Source of the DNA: Anthostomella pinea
Taxonomy: Eukaryota; Ascomycota; Sordariomycetes; Xylariales; Xylariaceae
Length of the DNA stretch: 64,000 nt
Direction: 5' to 3'
Assembly (NCBI GenBank): GCA_963556695.1
Contig: CAUWAG010000006.1
Location: forward strand, 3,224,001-3,288,000
Below the pieces are notes generated by a model. That model did no database searches. It saw nothing but the letters and a program-made list of their open reading frames with translations, and was not told the origin of the DNA. Below are positions 11,097 to 22,806 of the stretch, piece by piece; within the stretch, counting starts at the first letter, position 1, and every line of letters begins with the position of its first letter. The translations under genes were made by a program, and so were the position numbers.

Positions 11097-12660
11097 CTAG
11101 TCCTTCTCGGTCATAACAAAATACAGACCATACATCAGCCCTCCCAGCACCAGAGCCGTCAAGATGCCCGCCCCGGCACGGTCTCCAGTTGTGATCTTCT
11201 TCGGCTGTGAGATCTTGCTCGAATCGGACGCACCCGCATTCGCGTTACCCTGCGAGGTACCGCCGTTGTCCGACGTGTACGGGGCAGGCGCGACATCAGC
11301 CAGCGTCCCCATGATGGCCTGAAGCGCGCTCATCTGCTCGCCGACGCCGGTGATGCCGTCGAAGCTGCCCTGTTTCAGCCAGCTGAATCCGCAGGCCGTC
11401 CCGGCCGGGCCCTGGAACTTGGCGGCGCTCTGCCCGGAACACTGCTGCGCGGCGGCCGTGGCGGTCAGTTTCAGCAGCGGCGTGATGGTGTCGGCGGTGA
11501 AGGGGGCGATGATGGTCGTCAGCGCCATCCAGCGCGCCAGATGACCTTTGAAGGCCTGCTGGTCGGTGTTGCAGCCTGAGTCCGTCTTTTCACACGCCGG
11601 CTCCCATAAGATGCTGTTTTCGAAAAAGACCGTCGAGGCGGACTTCACGAGGCCGTCCACGCGCGTCTTCCACGCGGCGTCACCGTTGGTGTGGTTGTAC
11701 ATGTGGGCGGCGCCGTGCATGAAGAGTCCCGCGTTGTACGTGAACTGCGCCGCGTTGATCCCAGTGCAGTTCGCCGTGCCCTGGTTGCCAGCGCCGTCGA
11801 GGACGTTGTAGTCGTCGTTGATGAAGCCGACGCCCATCTCCCACTCGAAGATCTTGGTCGCCCAGTCGGCGTACGTCTCGTTGCCCGTGTACCGGGCCAG
11901 GCGCGACGCGATGTTGAAGAAGCAGCCGTTGGACACCGAGTTCTTGTAGTTGTACCCGTTGTTGAAGGTGAAGATCTGCCAGCGCATGCCGCCGCCGCAC
12001 GTGTCTCTGGCCTCGTTCCAGCGCTCGACGTACTCGTTGTAGACGGCCTGGGCCATCGCCAGCCAGCCCGGCACGCTCGAGTCCGGGTTCGTGAAGTTGT
12101 TCTCGGCCGCCGTCATGGCCGCCAGGGCCCAGAACCCCTGGTCGTCGTTGCCCTCGCTCTTGGTCTGGTTGTCGGGCATGAAGTCGCCGTCGGTACCGCT
12201 CTGGTGCACGAGAGCCTGCTTCGTGATGGCGTTGTACGACTCATCGCCCGTGAACGCCCAGTAGTCTACCAAAGTGCCAAACATGGCTCCGCATTCCCAC
12301 CCTAGTCGCCGGTTAGCAGGTAGGCCGTACCGGATGATGACGCGGCGGACGAACAGTAGTACGGATCTGGCAGGTTTCCAGCGACATCGCCGGTGTTGTT
12401 TCCTGTTGCCCATGTCAGTAACTGTTCCCGTACTCGAGGCCAACTCGGTTCCATGTTTCCTACTCACCTGTGTAATATTTCACCAATCCGTACGCCACCG
12501 TGCTGGCGGCGGATTTTATCGAGTCTATCAATGTCAGCGATGTCTCCCGGGCTGGTGAGGAGTCGAGCTCACCATGATTAGTAAAGTCGACCTCTATGGC
12601 GATGACTGAGTGGACCAAACAGCTCAACAAGCCAACTATCGACGTAAAGCTGAGATGCAT
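11097..12660 (-). CDS. GH76 mannan endo-1,6-alpha-mannosidase, Dfg5/Dcw1-like, GPI type
   Basis: Four exons on the minus strand: 12660-12573, 12524-12468, 12402-12355 and 12301-11097, giving 465 aa. Residues 1-21 are a signal peptide (hydrophobic, ending VHSVIA). The joins restore DSIKSAASTVAYGLVKYYTG, NNTGDVAGNLPDPYYWWECGAMFG and VDYWAFTGDESYN, the GH76 signature. The paired Asp of the active site lies in GNDDQGFWALAAMTAAE, and a further hallmark is YDSNNG-like FNNGYNYKNSVSNG. The C-terminus is Ser/Gly/Asn-rich and ends in a hydrophobic helix before EKD, consistent with GPI attachment. Dfg5/Dcw1 enzymes cut GPI-mannan and move GPI proteins to the cell wall glucan. Intron 3 starts GTTCGT, a weak donor, but its CTGCTAAC branch site and the restored WWE motif support it. 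Confidence 0.9.
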
Positions 12661-13958
12661 ACTGGGGAGGTTTGGGGCTCGACTGCGTCCGGGTCTGGCT
12701 TCGATCCACCGCAGAAGTGAGCTTTTTGACAGATGTCAGATCGCGTGAAGTTGGCAAGAAGGACTTCCGGGACTGGAAGAGCCAGCACAAGGCAGGCAGA
12801 TCAACACAAGGCCGGCGCATCCTCCTGATGTGGAACCTAGCGGATCCTGAGCTTCGTATATAAAAGTTGGGTCTCAAGATCCACCGGGTCATCGGCGTGG
12901 ATCTGAAACTGTCCACCCATCCCATGGGTAGATTTGTGTGGCCGACATGGCACGCATTCTGGCACGCTGTGTGCGTAGGCGCAACCAATGATTGCGTCAC
13001 TTCCGTTGCGACGTGCTCCAGGGGTCGACCAAGCATCAGCCATGCACGGCTCTGAGCCTCTGAGAAGGTGAGGTTCGAGGTTCGAACTGTCTCGAGTCAT
13101 TCCCGCCGAGAGACCCTTCTCGGTACTAGTCAACGGCTTAGTGATTCCTGCGGTCCACCTCTACCAATTATAAACAAGACCTCCGAGTGGTGCAGGTGGT
13201 GAACACAGGGGACGCGTGAACGGGAAACCGGGTCTTCCATGCGATGAAACCAGCTTTTTTTAGTCAGCGGCAGACAGCGGGAAGATGCATTTAACGATTA
13301 AATTGCGAGCGACTAGACCGAGCCAAGGAGAGCCAGTGAGGACAAGCTTTACAGCCCGGAATACGGGTCTCGTTTGATGGTGAGGCGCGCTTTTGGTGGG
13401 CATGGTCCCAACGATGCGAGGTCGGGCCGAACGGATGCTGGTGACGTCTGTTTACGCGGCCTCTACATAGGAACACAGCTAGACAGCCCCCTACTAATAA
13501 AACTGCAAGCCCCCCCCCCTCCCTCATCAAATGCGCACTCCTGACTTCTCGGTCAAGGCTGCGGCTCGTCGCTTAACTGATAGAGGGCGAGTTCCCGCCG
13601 GTCCGGGTCGCCGTACGGGATCTTCCAGCTGCCTGTACCGGCCGACCCATGCACTAAACGCCTTACATGGGCCATTCTGGATCAGAAAAGCACGAATGCT
13701 GCTTGAAATCACGGGGACATACGCTTGTGCATTAGGCGCATCCTTGGTGATTGATGCTCTTTTGCGTTGACTATGGTAATTCCACATAATGACTAGAAGT
13801 CATGCGAGTGGCATTGAAACATCTCGTGTGGTAGCGTCATAAACATACGTTGTCCCGCCTGGTCATTGTTTCAGGTTCTTCTGCAGCGAATACTTCAACT
13901 CATCCGCAATGCGCGAGCCCCATTCGTGCCTCCCTCACAACGTTGCGAGGTTCCGACT
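12661..13958. other. intergenic, 1.3 kb
   Basis: No supported gene. The GH76 promoter occupies the left part. A C run lies at about 13508-13518. Open frames here show no domain motifs. Confidence 0.5.
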
Positions 13959-16560
13959 TCATGCTGAGAAAAGCCTCTCACGCTTCATGAAGAGTGACAT
14001 ACACCGCGTTACGGCTCCCGCGGTCAACGAGATGATGTAACAGCTTGACATCGCCTCGACGATAACGTGAATGACCTCCGCTTGTTGGGCTTCGCTGACC
14101 AACACAGCCCCATTATTTGATGCTGCCGCAATTGCGCCCAAAACGACTTCTCGCGAAAGGCCCGGTGCGATGATGAGGATGCCATCGGCAGTTTTGTTCA
14201 GGAAAACAGCATTGGATATAGCCAGCGACACGGCTGGTCCAGCCAGCTGCGCGAGGGTACAGAATCCCACAGCGACGGGAATCAAGTCCTTTTCAACTTT
14301 GTGCTGCACTACTGTGAAGCCAAGCTGGATGAAGGCCCCGCTACCTGCTCCGACCATGATAGCGTAACCCCAGATGCCGGCATCCGAGGTATACTCGTCC
14401 ACAGTATAGAGAAGAGCGTTGCCAACGACACATAGTACTCCCCCAAACACATACCATGGCATATAGTATGGCTTCCTGCTCATGGTCGCACCATTAAGTA
14501 GGGCGCACGCAACGTTGAAGGCGATGAAAGGCAGCAGATTGACCCCAGCATCTAGGGCGTTGTCCGACCTCACAAACTGATAGTAAAGGGGTATGAAGTA
14601 GACCGGAACGAGGATGGTTGAAGATGCGCAAGCTGTAGCCACGAACATCATCACCAAAATTGGGGATTTGAAAAAGACGAGCGGAAAGAGCCGTTTCTCA
14701 GGAGTTGTACCAATGCAAAACGACTGCTGGGCAAAGAACGCGATAGTAAACAAGCCGCCAAGGACGAAAAGGGTGATGCTGGCGGCGTTGTCCCATGCCC
14801 AGATCGTTCCGCCGAAAGATATGGCAATGAAGCTGGTGGTGAAAAGTCCGCAAATGAGGATGCCTCCGAGAAAGTCGATAGACTTCAGTGCTGTCGAAAG
14901 CCTGATCTCGTCACGCGGTTTCGACGAAGGAAGTAAGAATAAATATATAGGGCCGCACAGTCCTCCGATGACAAGATTGATATAAAAGGCCTGAGCGACT
15001 GAACAGCTAGGCTACCACACAGGAGAGGACGGAGATATACCCATCGCCAGCTTGCAGCACTTTCAGTGAAGGCACCTCCAAGTATCGGACCCAAGATAGT
15101 CCCCAGCCCCCAGGCAAGCCCCGTGAAGCCCAGGTACATGGGTCTCTCCTGTTCACTGGTGTGTGTCGAAAGAAGGACCATGGCTCCCGTATACATGCCA
15201 GCGCCCCCTACACCACGTATGGCGCGACCAACAATAAGAGCATCCATAGACGGTGATGCTCCACAGACCGCGGACCCGACCTCGAATATGAGGACGCAGA
15301 AGATATAGACAAGCTTCGCATCGGAGTATCCGTAGTATTGCCCCCTACTATGTATGAGTATTATTCACTGGTTTGGGTATAGGTTTCGATAACGTACGAA
15401 AGCAAATTTGTATTGGCGGCACCTATGAGAAAAGCCACCGGAAGCCACGATAGCTTTTTAACGGACGAGATCGTCCCGCCGGAAATATTTAATATACGTC
15501 AGTACCATTTCTTATTTTTTAGTTTTTATTAATATATATTTATAATATGCGGACTACCGTTTAATTTAAATTATCCTTCCGCTACGGCCTTTATAAGTAA
15601 AAAGCCTCTTATCGTTCGTTACGCATTCTAAGCTTTTAAGCTTTGATTATCGATTAAGTCTTTAAATTTCTATTTTATACGGCCGAGTCGACGATTTAAC
15701 ATATTGCGTTAATACGTATTTTATTTACGGTAATTAAAAGCGTAGCGGTATTATTAAACGCTACTTTTTTCCGCTAGCGCTTAATATTATAAAAGTAGCT
15801 AATAATATTTTTTAAATAAATATTACATATTTAAAAGTTTTTGAAATCAGATTCAAATAGCTTTAATTTAATATCGTTATTTAAATTTATTAAGTTGTTA
15901 AAGCTTATATATTCGTTAAGTAATTTTAATTTTCAGGTGAAATATTATTTAAAACTATTATAATATTAAAAAACCGTTGAGCGGTTTAAAAATAATTTTC
16001 GTAACTTAATAGTTATTAAATTACGTCGTTACGTATAATAAAAACTATTTAACTTATATAATTATATATAGTACGTAAAAGGGATTTTTATAAGATTTTT
16101 ATATAAAGATCCGTTTTTATATAAGGCTTTTCCAACTTATCGAATAAAACCGAAAGTTTCATTAATAACGTTAAAATTAAAAGGAAAAACAAATAAAGTT
16201 TAGCTATAAGCTATTAAAAAACCCCATTATTTATTTACTTAAGGTTATAGCAAAGCCTGAATTAATTCCACAACATCGAAATCATCTTAATCTACTGGGT
16301 TAAGAACACGAAGTCTCAACGGACGAGAAATCCCGTACCACTAGGGGCTGCACGTCGGCCACGATCGTGTTGTCGAGAGAGACAAGGAAAGCCGAGGAGA
16401 GGATAGAGAACACAATCAAGAGCCGCGAGAGTGCTCCAACATTTCGACTGTTCTGTTTCACAGTAGGCCCTTCCATCCTGGGATCGCTGTTCCGTTGTGC
16501 CTCAGCCGGTGTCTCGGTCTTCGAAATCCCGGCCAGATGTACATCTTCATCAACGTTCAT
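13959..16560 (-). pseudogene. MFS drug/toxin efflux transporter (DHA2-like), split by an insertion
   Basis: The N-terminal piece starts at ATG 16560 and runs to about 16314 (MNVDEDVHLAG ... LLIVFSILSSAFLVSLDNTI, helix 1). The frame resumes at about 15470 with KKLSWLPVAFLIGAANTNLL and continues through exons 15470-15398, 15344-15041 and 14990-13959. Visible marks are YGYSDAKLVYIFCVLIFEVGS, VGRAIRGVGGAGMYTGAM and the antiporter motif C (GTILGPILGGAF), then helices to a conserved C-terminus. This fits the 14-helix fungal DHA2 group (TOXA/AflT type) that exports toxins or drugs. Between the halves sits about 0.85 kb of AT-rich DNA (15471-16313/16317) that encodes nothing and puts stops in frame. 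The target sequence is duplicated at both edges. Apart from this the coding halves look clean, so the loss may be fairly recent. Confidence 0.85.
15471..16317. mobile_element. AT-rich (RIP-like) insertion within the MFS gene
   Basis: About 0.85 kb, very AT-rich and full of TpA, unlike the flanking exons. AACGGACGAGA occurs at 15460-15470 and again at 16318-16328; the match extends to 15 bp if two C-to-T changes in the left copy are allowed. This is a target-site duplication. I see no TIR, LTR or coding capacity. A variable-length duplication of 11-15 bp fits a MULE-like or LINE/SINE-type insertion; the identity is lost. Confidence 0.75.
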
Positions 16561-17233
16561 CGTGCGGGAGTATCTAGCAGCGATCGCAAGGACAGAACAC
16601 CAACTTGGCTCGTGTGGGCAATATAGTACAATCCTTGATGTAGCTGGATTGCCGTTGTTCAGGGTTAAGGTGATCTGGTGGACTGAGTATGAATCAAGAA
16701 GGAGTTGGGACACGACACAAGAACAACAACAATGCTCAATGTACTACGTGATCACCTCCTGGACAACTGCAGCCGGTTCGGATGACGTCACATGTGAAAA
16801 AAGGCTCGGAAAGCTGCCCCCACGATGCACAAATGCATGCTGGACCACTTCGCTTGAATTGGGGTGGCATCGGGCGCAGTAACTGCAAATTGCATTTGAC
16901 CGGTCACATAGGTGGCCGATACTGTACCTAGTAGCACTTGATCCTGCTACTCCAACAGTCCCATGCAGCCTATCATGTTCCACGGTCCGCAAGAGGCGCC
17001 TATGTACTTTTGGTAGCCTGCCTGATGTTACATTGCCCTTTTGTCACCCTTGGCCCATCTCTCCTTCTCCGCCTCACTTTCCATGTCTGCCGCGCGAGTT
17101 TCGGGGGTTTCGCCTCATCTCGCTTTGTTCCGTTGTCAGTTTCATCATAATGCAAGCTTTCATTGAACGCTGATGCGTTGCTCTCATCAACCTCTCTCGT
17201 TATCATCTTGTAGAGTTGAACCTAAGATAATAA
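16561..17233. other. intergenic between MFS and O-methyltransferase genes
   Basis: Shared divergent promoter space of the two pseudogenes. No coding frame or repeat recognised. Confidence 0.5.
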
Positions 17234-18903
17234 TTGGACCAAGCCATTTTGTCTAGGCCCATCTGCTTAGGTAGCCAGTCTCATTCTCACTTCTTTATTC
17301 TGGCGACTCCTCGCATCGCAGAATTAGCCGACAAGATCGCAGCCAACACCTCAAAGCTCAACGATTACCTGGTGGCCAACGGCCTGCCTACGCCGTCATT
17401 TGACGTTGATGGACCTTCGGACACTTTGGTCCCGAAGAACGAATTCGACATCAAAGCAGCCCGTGTTGCGATCATCGACAATACCCAGGAGCTGCGACGC
17501 CTTGTCCTTGGGCCTCGAGAGTACCTCATGAGCTACACGCACGATGAGCTGATTAGTCAACAAGCAATCACTCGCTTCGGCCTCGCTCATGCGTTCACTG
17601 TCGGGAGCGAGGCTTCCTTCTCGGACATCGCTGCGGCAACTGGGCTCAATGAGACCAATGTGCAACAATTCATTCGCCACGCCATCATGAAGGACATCTT
17701 GGTCGAGCCACGTCCTGGCGTTGTCGCTCACAATGCAGTATCGCGCTTGCCCATCGAAGATCAAGTCATACACGACTGGGTTGGCGCGAGTACAGATGAT
17801 CTGGTAGGTAACATCTGGAATCGTTCTACCGCGTAACGTTATAACATGCACGAGGAGTCCTTCTTATGATGAGAAAATGCTAACCCAATGTATAATAGTG
17901 GCAAGCTGCTTCTCAGACATGCAACGCCCTGGAGAAATTTCCAGGCTCGCAGGAAAGCAATGAAACGGTACGTCTAGGACGCAATGAGCCGCACTGAGGG
18001 ACCCTCGTCACTGACGCTAACCCATCGTGTAGGGCTTTGCACTCGCAAACCAGACCGATAAGAATGTATTCGAAGTCTTTTCCCAGTTTCCAAGCCGCGC
18101 ACGCAGATTTGGGAATGCCATGCGCTCCTTCACCGAGGGCACCGGTTTCGAGCTGAGCCATGTTGTGGAGAATTTTCCCTGGGGAGAGCTCAAGGACGGA
18201 ATGGTCGTGGACGTAAGTATCCCCTTGACTCATCCCGTCCCTCTACCTGATCGTTTGGGCGCTTCCTCTTCCTGTACTTTCGCATGTGAAAAAATTCCTG
18301 ACGTTACGATTAGGTTGGTGGCTCGCAGGGGTTTGCTTGCGTGGCCATTGCCCACAAGTTTCCCTCCCTGTCGTTTGTGGTCCAAGATCTGGAGGCCGTC
18401 ATTGAGGGTGCCGAGAAACAAGTCCCACCCGAACTGGCTCCTCGCATCAAATACATGGTACACGATTTTCTCACTGAGCAACCCATCAAAGGGGCTGACG
18501 TCTACTTCTTTCGATGGATCTTGCACAATTGGTCAGACAAATACTGTATCAAGATCTTGCAGAGCCTCGTTCCTGCGCTCAAACCAGGGGCCAAGATCGT
18601 ACTGAACGATAATATCCCGCCTGAGCCAGGGGTCTTGTCTAAGTGGCAGGAAGATCGCCTTCGGTACGTCACACGCCGTACACTGCGTCTCCCCCCATTT
18701 ACCAGTCTCACGCCTGCTAACATAAGCGGCTACTTAGTACAATGGATCTCACGATGACCGAGATTCAAAACTGAGACGAGTGAGAGTTAGACGCTTGGGC
18801 GAATCTTTTCAAGCTCGCTGACCCTCGCTTTGAGTTTCAGGGGGGTAAACAGCCTGCCGGCTCGAACCTGTGGCTATTGGTAGCCGAATGGAAGCCAACT
18901 TGA
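17234..18903 (+). pseudogene. class II SAM-dependent O-methyltransferase, late nonsense codons
   Basis: Five exons fit: 17234 (or 17300)-17803, 17899-17967, 18033-18212, 18314-18663 and 18738-18903. The product reads through an N-terminal dimerisation region with winged helix (RFGLAHAFTVG ... FSDIAAATGLNETNVQQFIRH). It continues with the SAM site VVD-VGGSQGFACVAIAH (split by intron 3), VVQDLEAVIEG, and the catalytic region VHDFLTEQPIKGADVYFF followed by RWILHNWSD with the general-base His. In the last exon TGA codons at 18772 and 18781 interrupt the expected tail, which then continues in frame (LDAWANLFKLADPRFEFQ to 18903). The family usually starts M-ATPRIAEL; here that codon is CTG (17300), and the only upstream in-frame ATG is 17234. 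Relatives act in polyketide pathways (sterigmatocystin/aflatoxin type). Probably dead or C-truncated. Confidence 0.85.
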
Positions 18904-19050
18904 TGGATAACTAGAGCCAGCAACTTGCGCGCTCGGTGCACCGGTGCACCGGGGTCTGTGGTACGGATTGTCCAGGTAACAAGCAGGGCATACTGTCCCA
19001 TTACCGTCCAGTGACTTGGCTTGGATGAAGAAATACTCTCGCTCATACAT
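18904..19050. other. short intergenic segment before LINE tail
   Basis: 3' flank of the O-methyltransferase pseudogene; no feature seen. Confidence 0.4.
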
Positions 19051-19079
19051 GTTTGTTTGTTTGTTTGTTTGTTTGTTTT
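19051..19079. repeat. (TTTG)n microsatellite, the (CAAA)n tail of the LINE
   Basis: GTTT repeats six to seven times on the plus strand; on the minus strand it is a (CAAA)n tail directly after a conserved 3' UTR segment, as in many non-LTR elements. Confidence 0.85.
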
Positions 19080-19563
19080 GTATTTAACGTGGGGGATTGC
19101 TCCTCAGTAGTGCAAACCACGCCTCCCAGAGCCTCTGCATCGCAGGGTTGTGGAGGTATCAAGATAATAAGTACAGTCTGTCCCGCTCACGAGCCCATTC
19201 CCGTTGTTGCGGCGGTATGACCTTGGGTCATCCATCTGGTCCTTCAAGAACAGCTATCTATCGAGGGCAGATTGATGAAAAGAATTTGCTCTTCTCCACG
19301 AATTTTGCCTATTCTGTGCTCCTCTCCCTTAAGTATTGTAAACAAGCTGTCCTAGGCAAGTACCTGGGCAATAGCAGATTTTTCCCCAGTCTCTTACAAA
19401 AGAAAATATATTGTGGTGTTTTCTTCTTACCACAGCTGCGGTAATCATTCAAGTCTGTATGCCCAAAGTGTTCGTGGTATCTGGCAAAGTCGCCATGTCC
19501 AGATCTGGCTGCTAGAAAGTCTGTGTAAAGTACTCCTCTTAAAAGATATAAGATCTCTTTTAG

Positions 19564-22500
19564 TTACTGTATGTGAGTATACTTCTTGATATCTAGGTTC
19601 TGATTGGTCTTTTTACCATTGATTGAACTCTTTCTTGCCTTTTTTTTGAGATCTCTCTTAACCCACAAGATTATGGGAAGGTTTGTTATGTCTGATTCTA
19701 GCATGGCACCCTCTTTTGTTAGTGTGTCGGCAGCTTCGTTGCTATTAATATCTCTGTGTCCATGAATCCACTTGACGGTCACTTCAGGAATGTGTGCCGT
19801 GGCAAGTTCTTGGAATCATAGAAAAATGTTCTGTGATGTCTCGGGTGGAGTCCCATTGAGCCCATCTACCACTGACATGTTGTCCAGACAGACATATAGC
19901 TGTTTTCCGTGTCCAATTGCCCTGGCTGCTGCAAGCCCTTGGAGAGCGTCATGGACTTTAATATCTATTACTTCTGTTCGGAAAAGTCTGCCCTTTTCCT
20001 GGTATACTTCTTGTGTAGTGTTGCCTTTCATAATGGTGTAGCCCTATCCAGTACGGGTTGTGCTTTTGTCGTTTAATTATGAACCATCTGAGTAGATAAT
20101 AAGGTCAGTGTTTATATTTCTCTCTTATAATTACTCCTTAAAGAGCTTTGTCTTTTTGTCTTTGTCCTCTCAGATTGGGAGCTTTTTTTATAATGGCTTG
20201 GTGAGTATTGGTCTCTGGAAGTCAGGGACTAGCTGGAAGTTCCTTTGTAGCCTTGTTGGTTTCTTGCAAGCTTGTACTTGGAGCCTGCTAATAAGAGGGT
20301 GTCTTTGGTCTAAACGTCCAAGTCATAGGCTGTGATGCTGTCTTATTGCCTCTGCAAGAACTCCTGCTGGAAGAATCTGTGATTTAAAGTATAGGATATG
20401 TCCAGGGTGTGTTTTTTAGACCGGCAGGATAGCCCTGATTGCTGTTCGTAGTATAGTATCTATCATTTCAAGAAGCCCCTTAATGCGACATGCTGATGTC
20501 TCACCTGAGCTCCTGATTTTTTTGATTCTTGGGTACCAGGCCTCTAAGCCATGTGTAAGAATAGGAATAATACAAGCTTTCACAGTCCTCCTGGTTGACT
20601 TTATTAGAAGTCTTTTGATTGTGTTGCATAGTCCTTAAAGGTGATTTGTTACCTTATTAGCTTTCTTAGCCCAGTGAGAAACATGATCTTTAAAGTTTAG
20701 TTTTCTATCCAGAAACACACCTAGCCATCATATAGAAACCTTAGCTATTTTGTTTATTGTCCCGTGGCAGACTGGAGGGTTGTCTGAGTTCTTTTTCCTT
20801 AAGAAGCGCATGATCTCAATTTTGTTAGTGTCAAATTCAATAGCGTTGTTATGTCCCCATTAATTGAACAAATAAAGATTTTTAGAAGTCTCTGTAGCTG
20901 TTTCTTTAAGGTTCTTTTTAATGCAGAGAGTCGCTAGGTCATCTGTATATCCAAAGCGTCTTTTTTTTATATCAAGTCGGGCACAGATTGGCTCTGTATA
21001 TAGCATGTAAAGGATTGGAGAGGCTGGTGAGCCTTGTGGTAGCCCATAAGTGAGAGCTTTTATATCGGTCACGATACCTTCAAACCAAACCCTTGCGGAC
21101 CGCTTGGACATGAATGACTGGACCCATCTTATGAGAAAGCCTGGCCAGCCCTGTTCTCTCATGCGAACCACCAGCTGTCCCATTAGGGCAGCATCAAAGG
21201 CCCCTTTCACATCTGATGTGACTACCGTTGCAACGAGGCCTTGGTCGAGGGCTTGCTCAATATCGTGTATGAGTACAGCTACCAGGTCAGTGACAGAGCA
21301 CTTTGGTAGAGCTCCAAAATGTTGTGGAGCTAGAATTCTAAGTTTGATAATAAACCAGGTAATTCTTTTTGTGATGAGTCGTTCTAGGCCTTTGTCAAGA
21401 CATGACAGTAGCGATATTGGTTTGTAGGCCCTGGGATTGGAATAGTCTTTCTTTCCTGGTTTTGGGATCATCACCACCTCAGCTACTTTGAATGGTTTAG
21501 GGTGGTGTCCAATCTGTAGACATGTCTGGAAGAGGGCTCTGATATGTTCCCCAATGACTGGCCAGTAAGCTTTCAGAATCCGTACTGTGAGGGTGTCTAC
21601 TCCCGGGGAGTTGCTCTTGGTCCCTATAGTGCACCCTTCAGCCTCTTCCAGTCTGACATAGTATTCAAGGGGGATGTGTGGCTTAGGTTGTGTGATCTGA
21701 GCGGACCAGGGGTCAATGATATCGTTGTCTAAGGTACTTCGTTCAAGCGTGGCTGAGCGTAATGCATTTGCTTTGCTCTTTTGTGACTCAAATATTTGGT
21801 CTCTTATGATGATTGGAAGAGAATGCAATCCTGCTGACAGCTTGTGCCAAGAAACGATTCTGTACAGGTCCTTTGGCTCAGTCGCTGAATCAATTAGAGT
21901 CTGCCAGTACTCTCTCCTAACTTTCCGAACCATGCGGCAAAATTCCTGTCGGGCTGAATTCCGCCCTTCTTGGCTTATAGTCTATTTAGAAAGGGCCCTG
22001 TATGTCTGAATAGCTGCTTTGCAGTCATCATTCCACCAAGCAATGGGCCTAGATTGTCGGGGCTTTTTGCCTACTGTCCTGATACAGTCTTGGATCATGT
22101 TGATCAAGCTCTTTGTAAAGGCATCCACCTGGCCAGGGGATATACCCAGCCGGGGGAGCTCATGAATCCTGGTTTGGACATTATCTGCCAGCTCTTGTAG
22201 TTTATTGTCCAGTATTATCCAATGATTGGCCTTGGGGATTCGGTCCAGATCTCCCTGAATTGGAATGACTATTCGTAATGTCTCATGATCTGAGGTGCAC
22301 TGAAGTGCATCATTGACTGAGGCTTCAGCCATGGGCACATCTGAGAACACCAGATCTAGTACATTTCTGTCATCATGTGTTGGGACATCTGGTTCAGAAA
22401 TCAGATCCAGTCCGTGGTCTGCCATAGTCTGTGCAAGTATGACACCACCATGATATCTTGGATTGTTCGAGTCCCAGGATGAGTCGCCAGCATTAAAATC

Positions 22501-22806
22501 TCCAGTTATAACACAGCCAAAAGGTGGAGTCCATACTTCCAGAATATCATCCACTTCCTGTGGGTTGTCACATGGCCGGTAGACACTGGCAAATATAATG
22601 CCTTGTACCTTAACCTAGGTAATGTCTCGTATAGCATAGGGCCGAAATTGATCCGCTTAAAGGTGTTTTCTTACATAAATAAGAGATCTGGGTCGTGTAC
22701 TGTCGCTGTCCCAGGAATCCACTGGGGAGTATATATCGTAATTAGGATGTGTCTTTACTCCCATTCTCCTGTCTGGTGATATGCCAACCCAGGGCTCTTG
22801 CATCAT
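19564..22806 (-). pseudogene. LINE EN-RT-RNase H polyprotein, inactivated
   Basis: Endonuclease: QEPWVG, then VYRPCDNPQEV, TGDFNAGDSSWDS, and TSDHETL. Reverse transcriptase: motif A in SDVKGAFDAA, motif B in YGLPQGSPASPILYMLY, and catalytic motif C as YTDD in GYTDDLATL. RNase H: YVCLDNMSVVDGLNG and VKWIHGHRDINSNEAADTL. In-frame stops break the endonuclease (TAA near 22657, TAG near 22617, TAG at 21984-21982), and more stops and frame changes lie between the RT and RNase H parts. The copy cannot make a full protein. Confidence 0.85.

Larger units (their letters stand above)
19051..22806 (-). mobile_element. non-LTR retrotransposon (LINE), 5'-truncated and degenerate
   Basis: About 3.75 kb on the minus strand. 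Order: endonuclease (22806-21982), reverse transcriptase (about 21933-20860), RNase H (about 20031-19564), 3' UTR with (CAAA)n tail. Domain order fits the fungal Tad1/I group. The 5' end starts at the QEPW motif of the endonuclease, so any ORF1 and the first endonuclease strand are gone. The 3' UTR (19080 to about 19235) matches the 3' part of the SINE copies at 22.8 and 25.4 kb. Confidence 0.88.
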
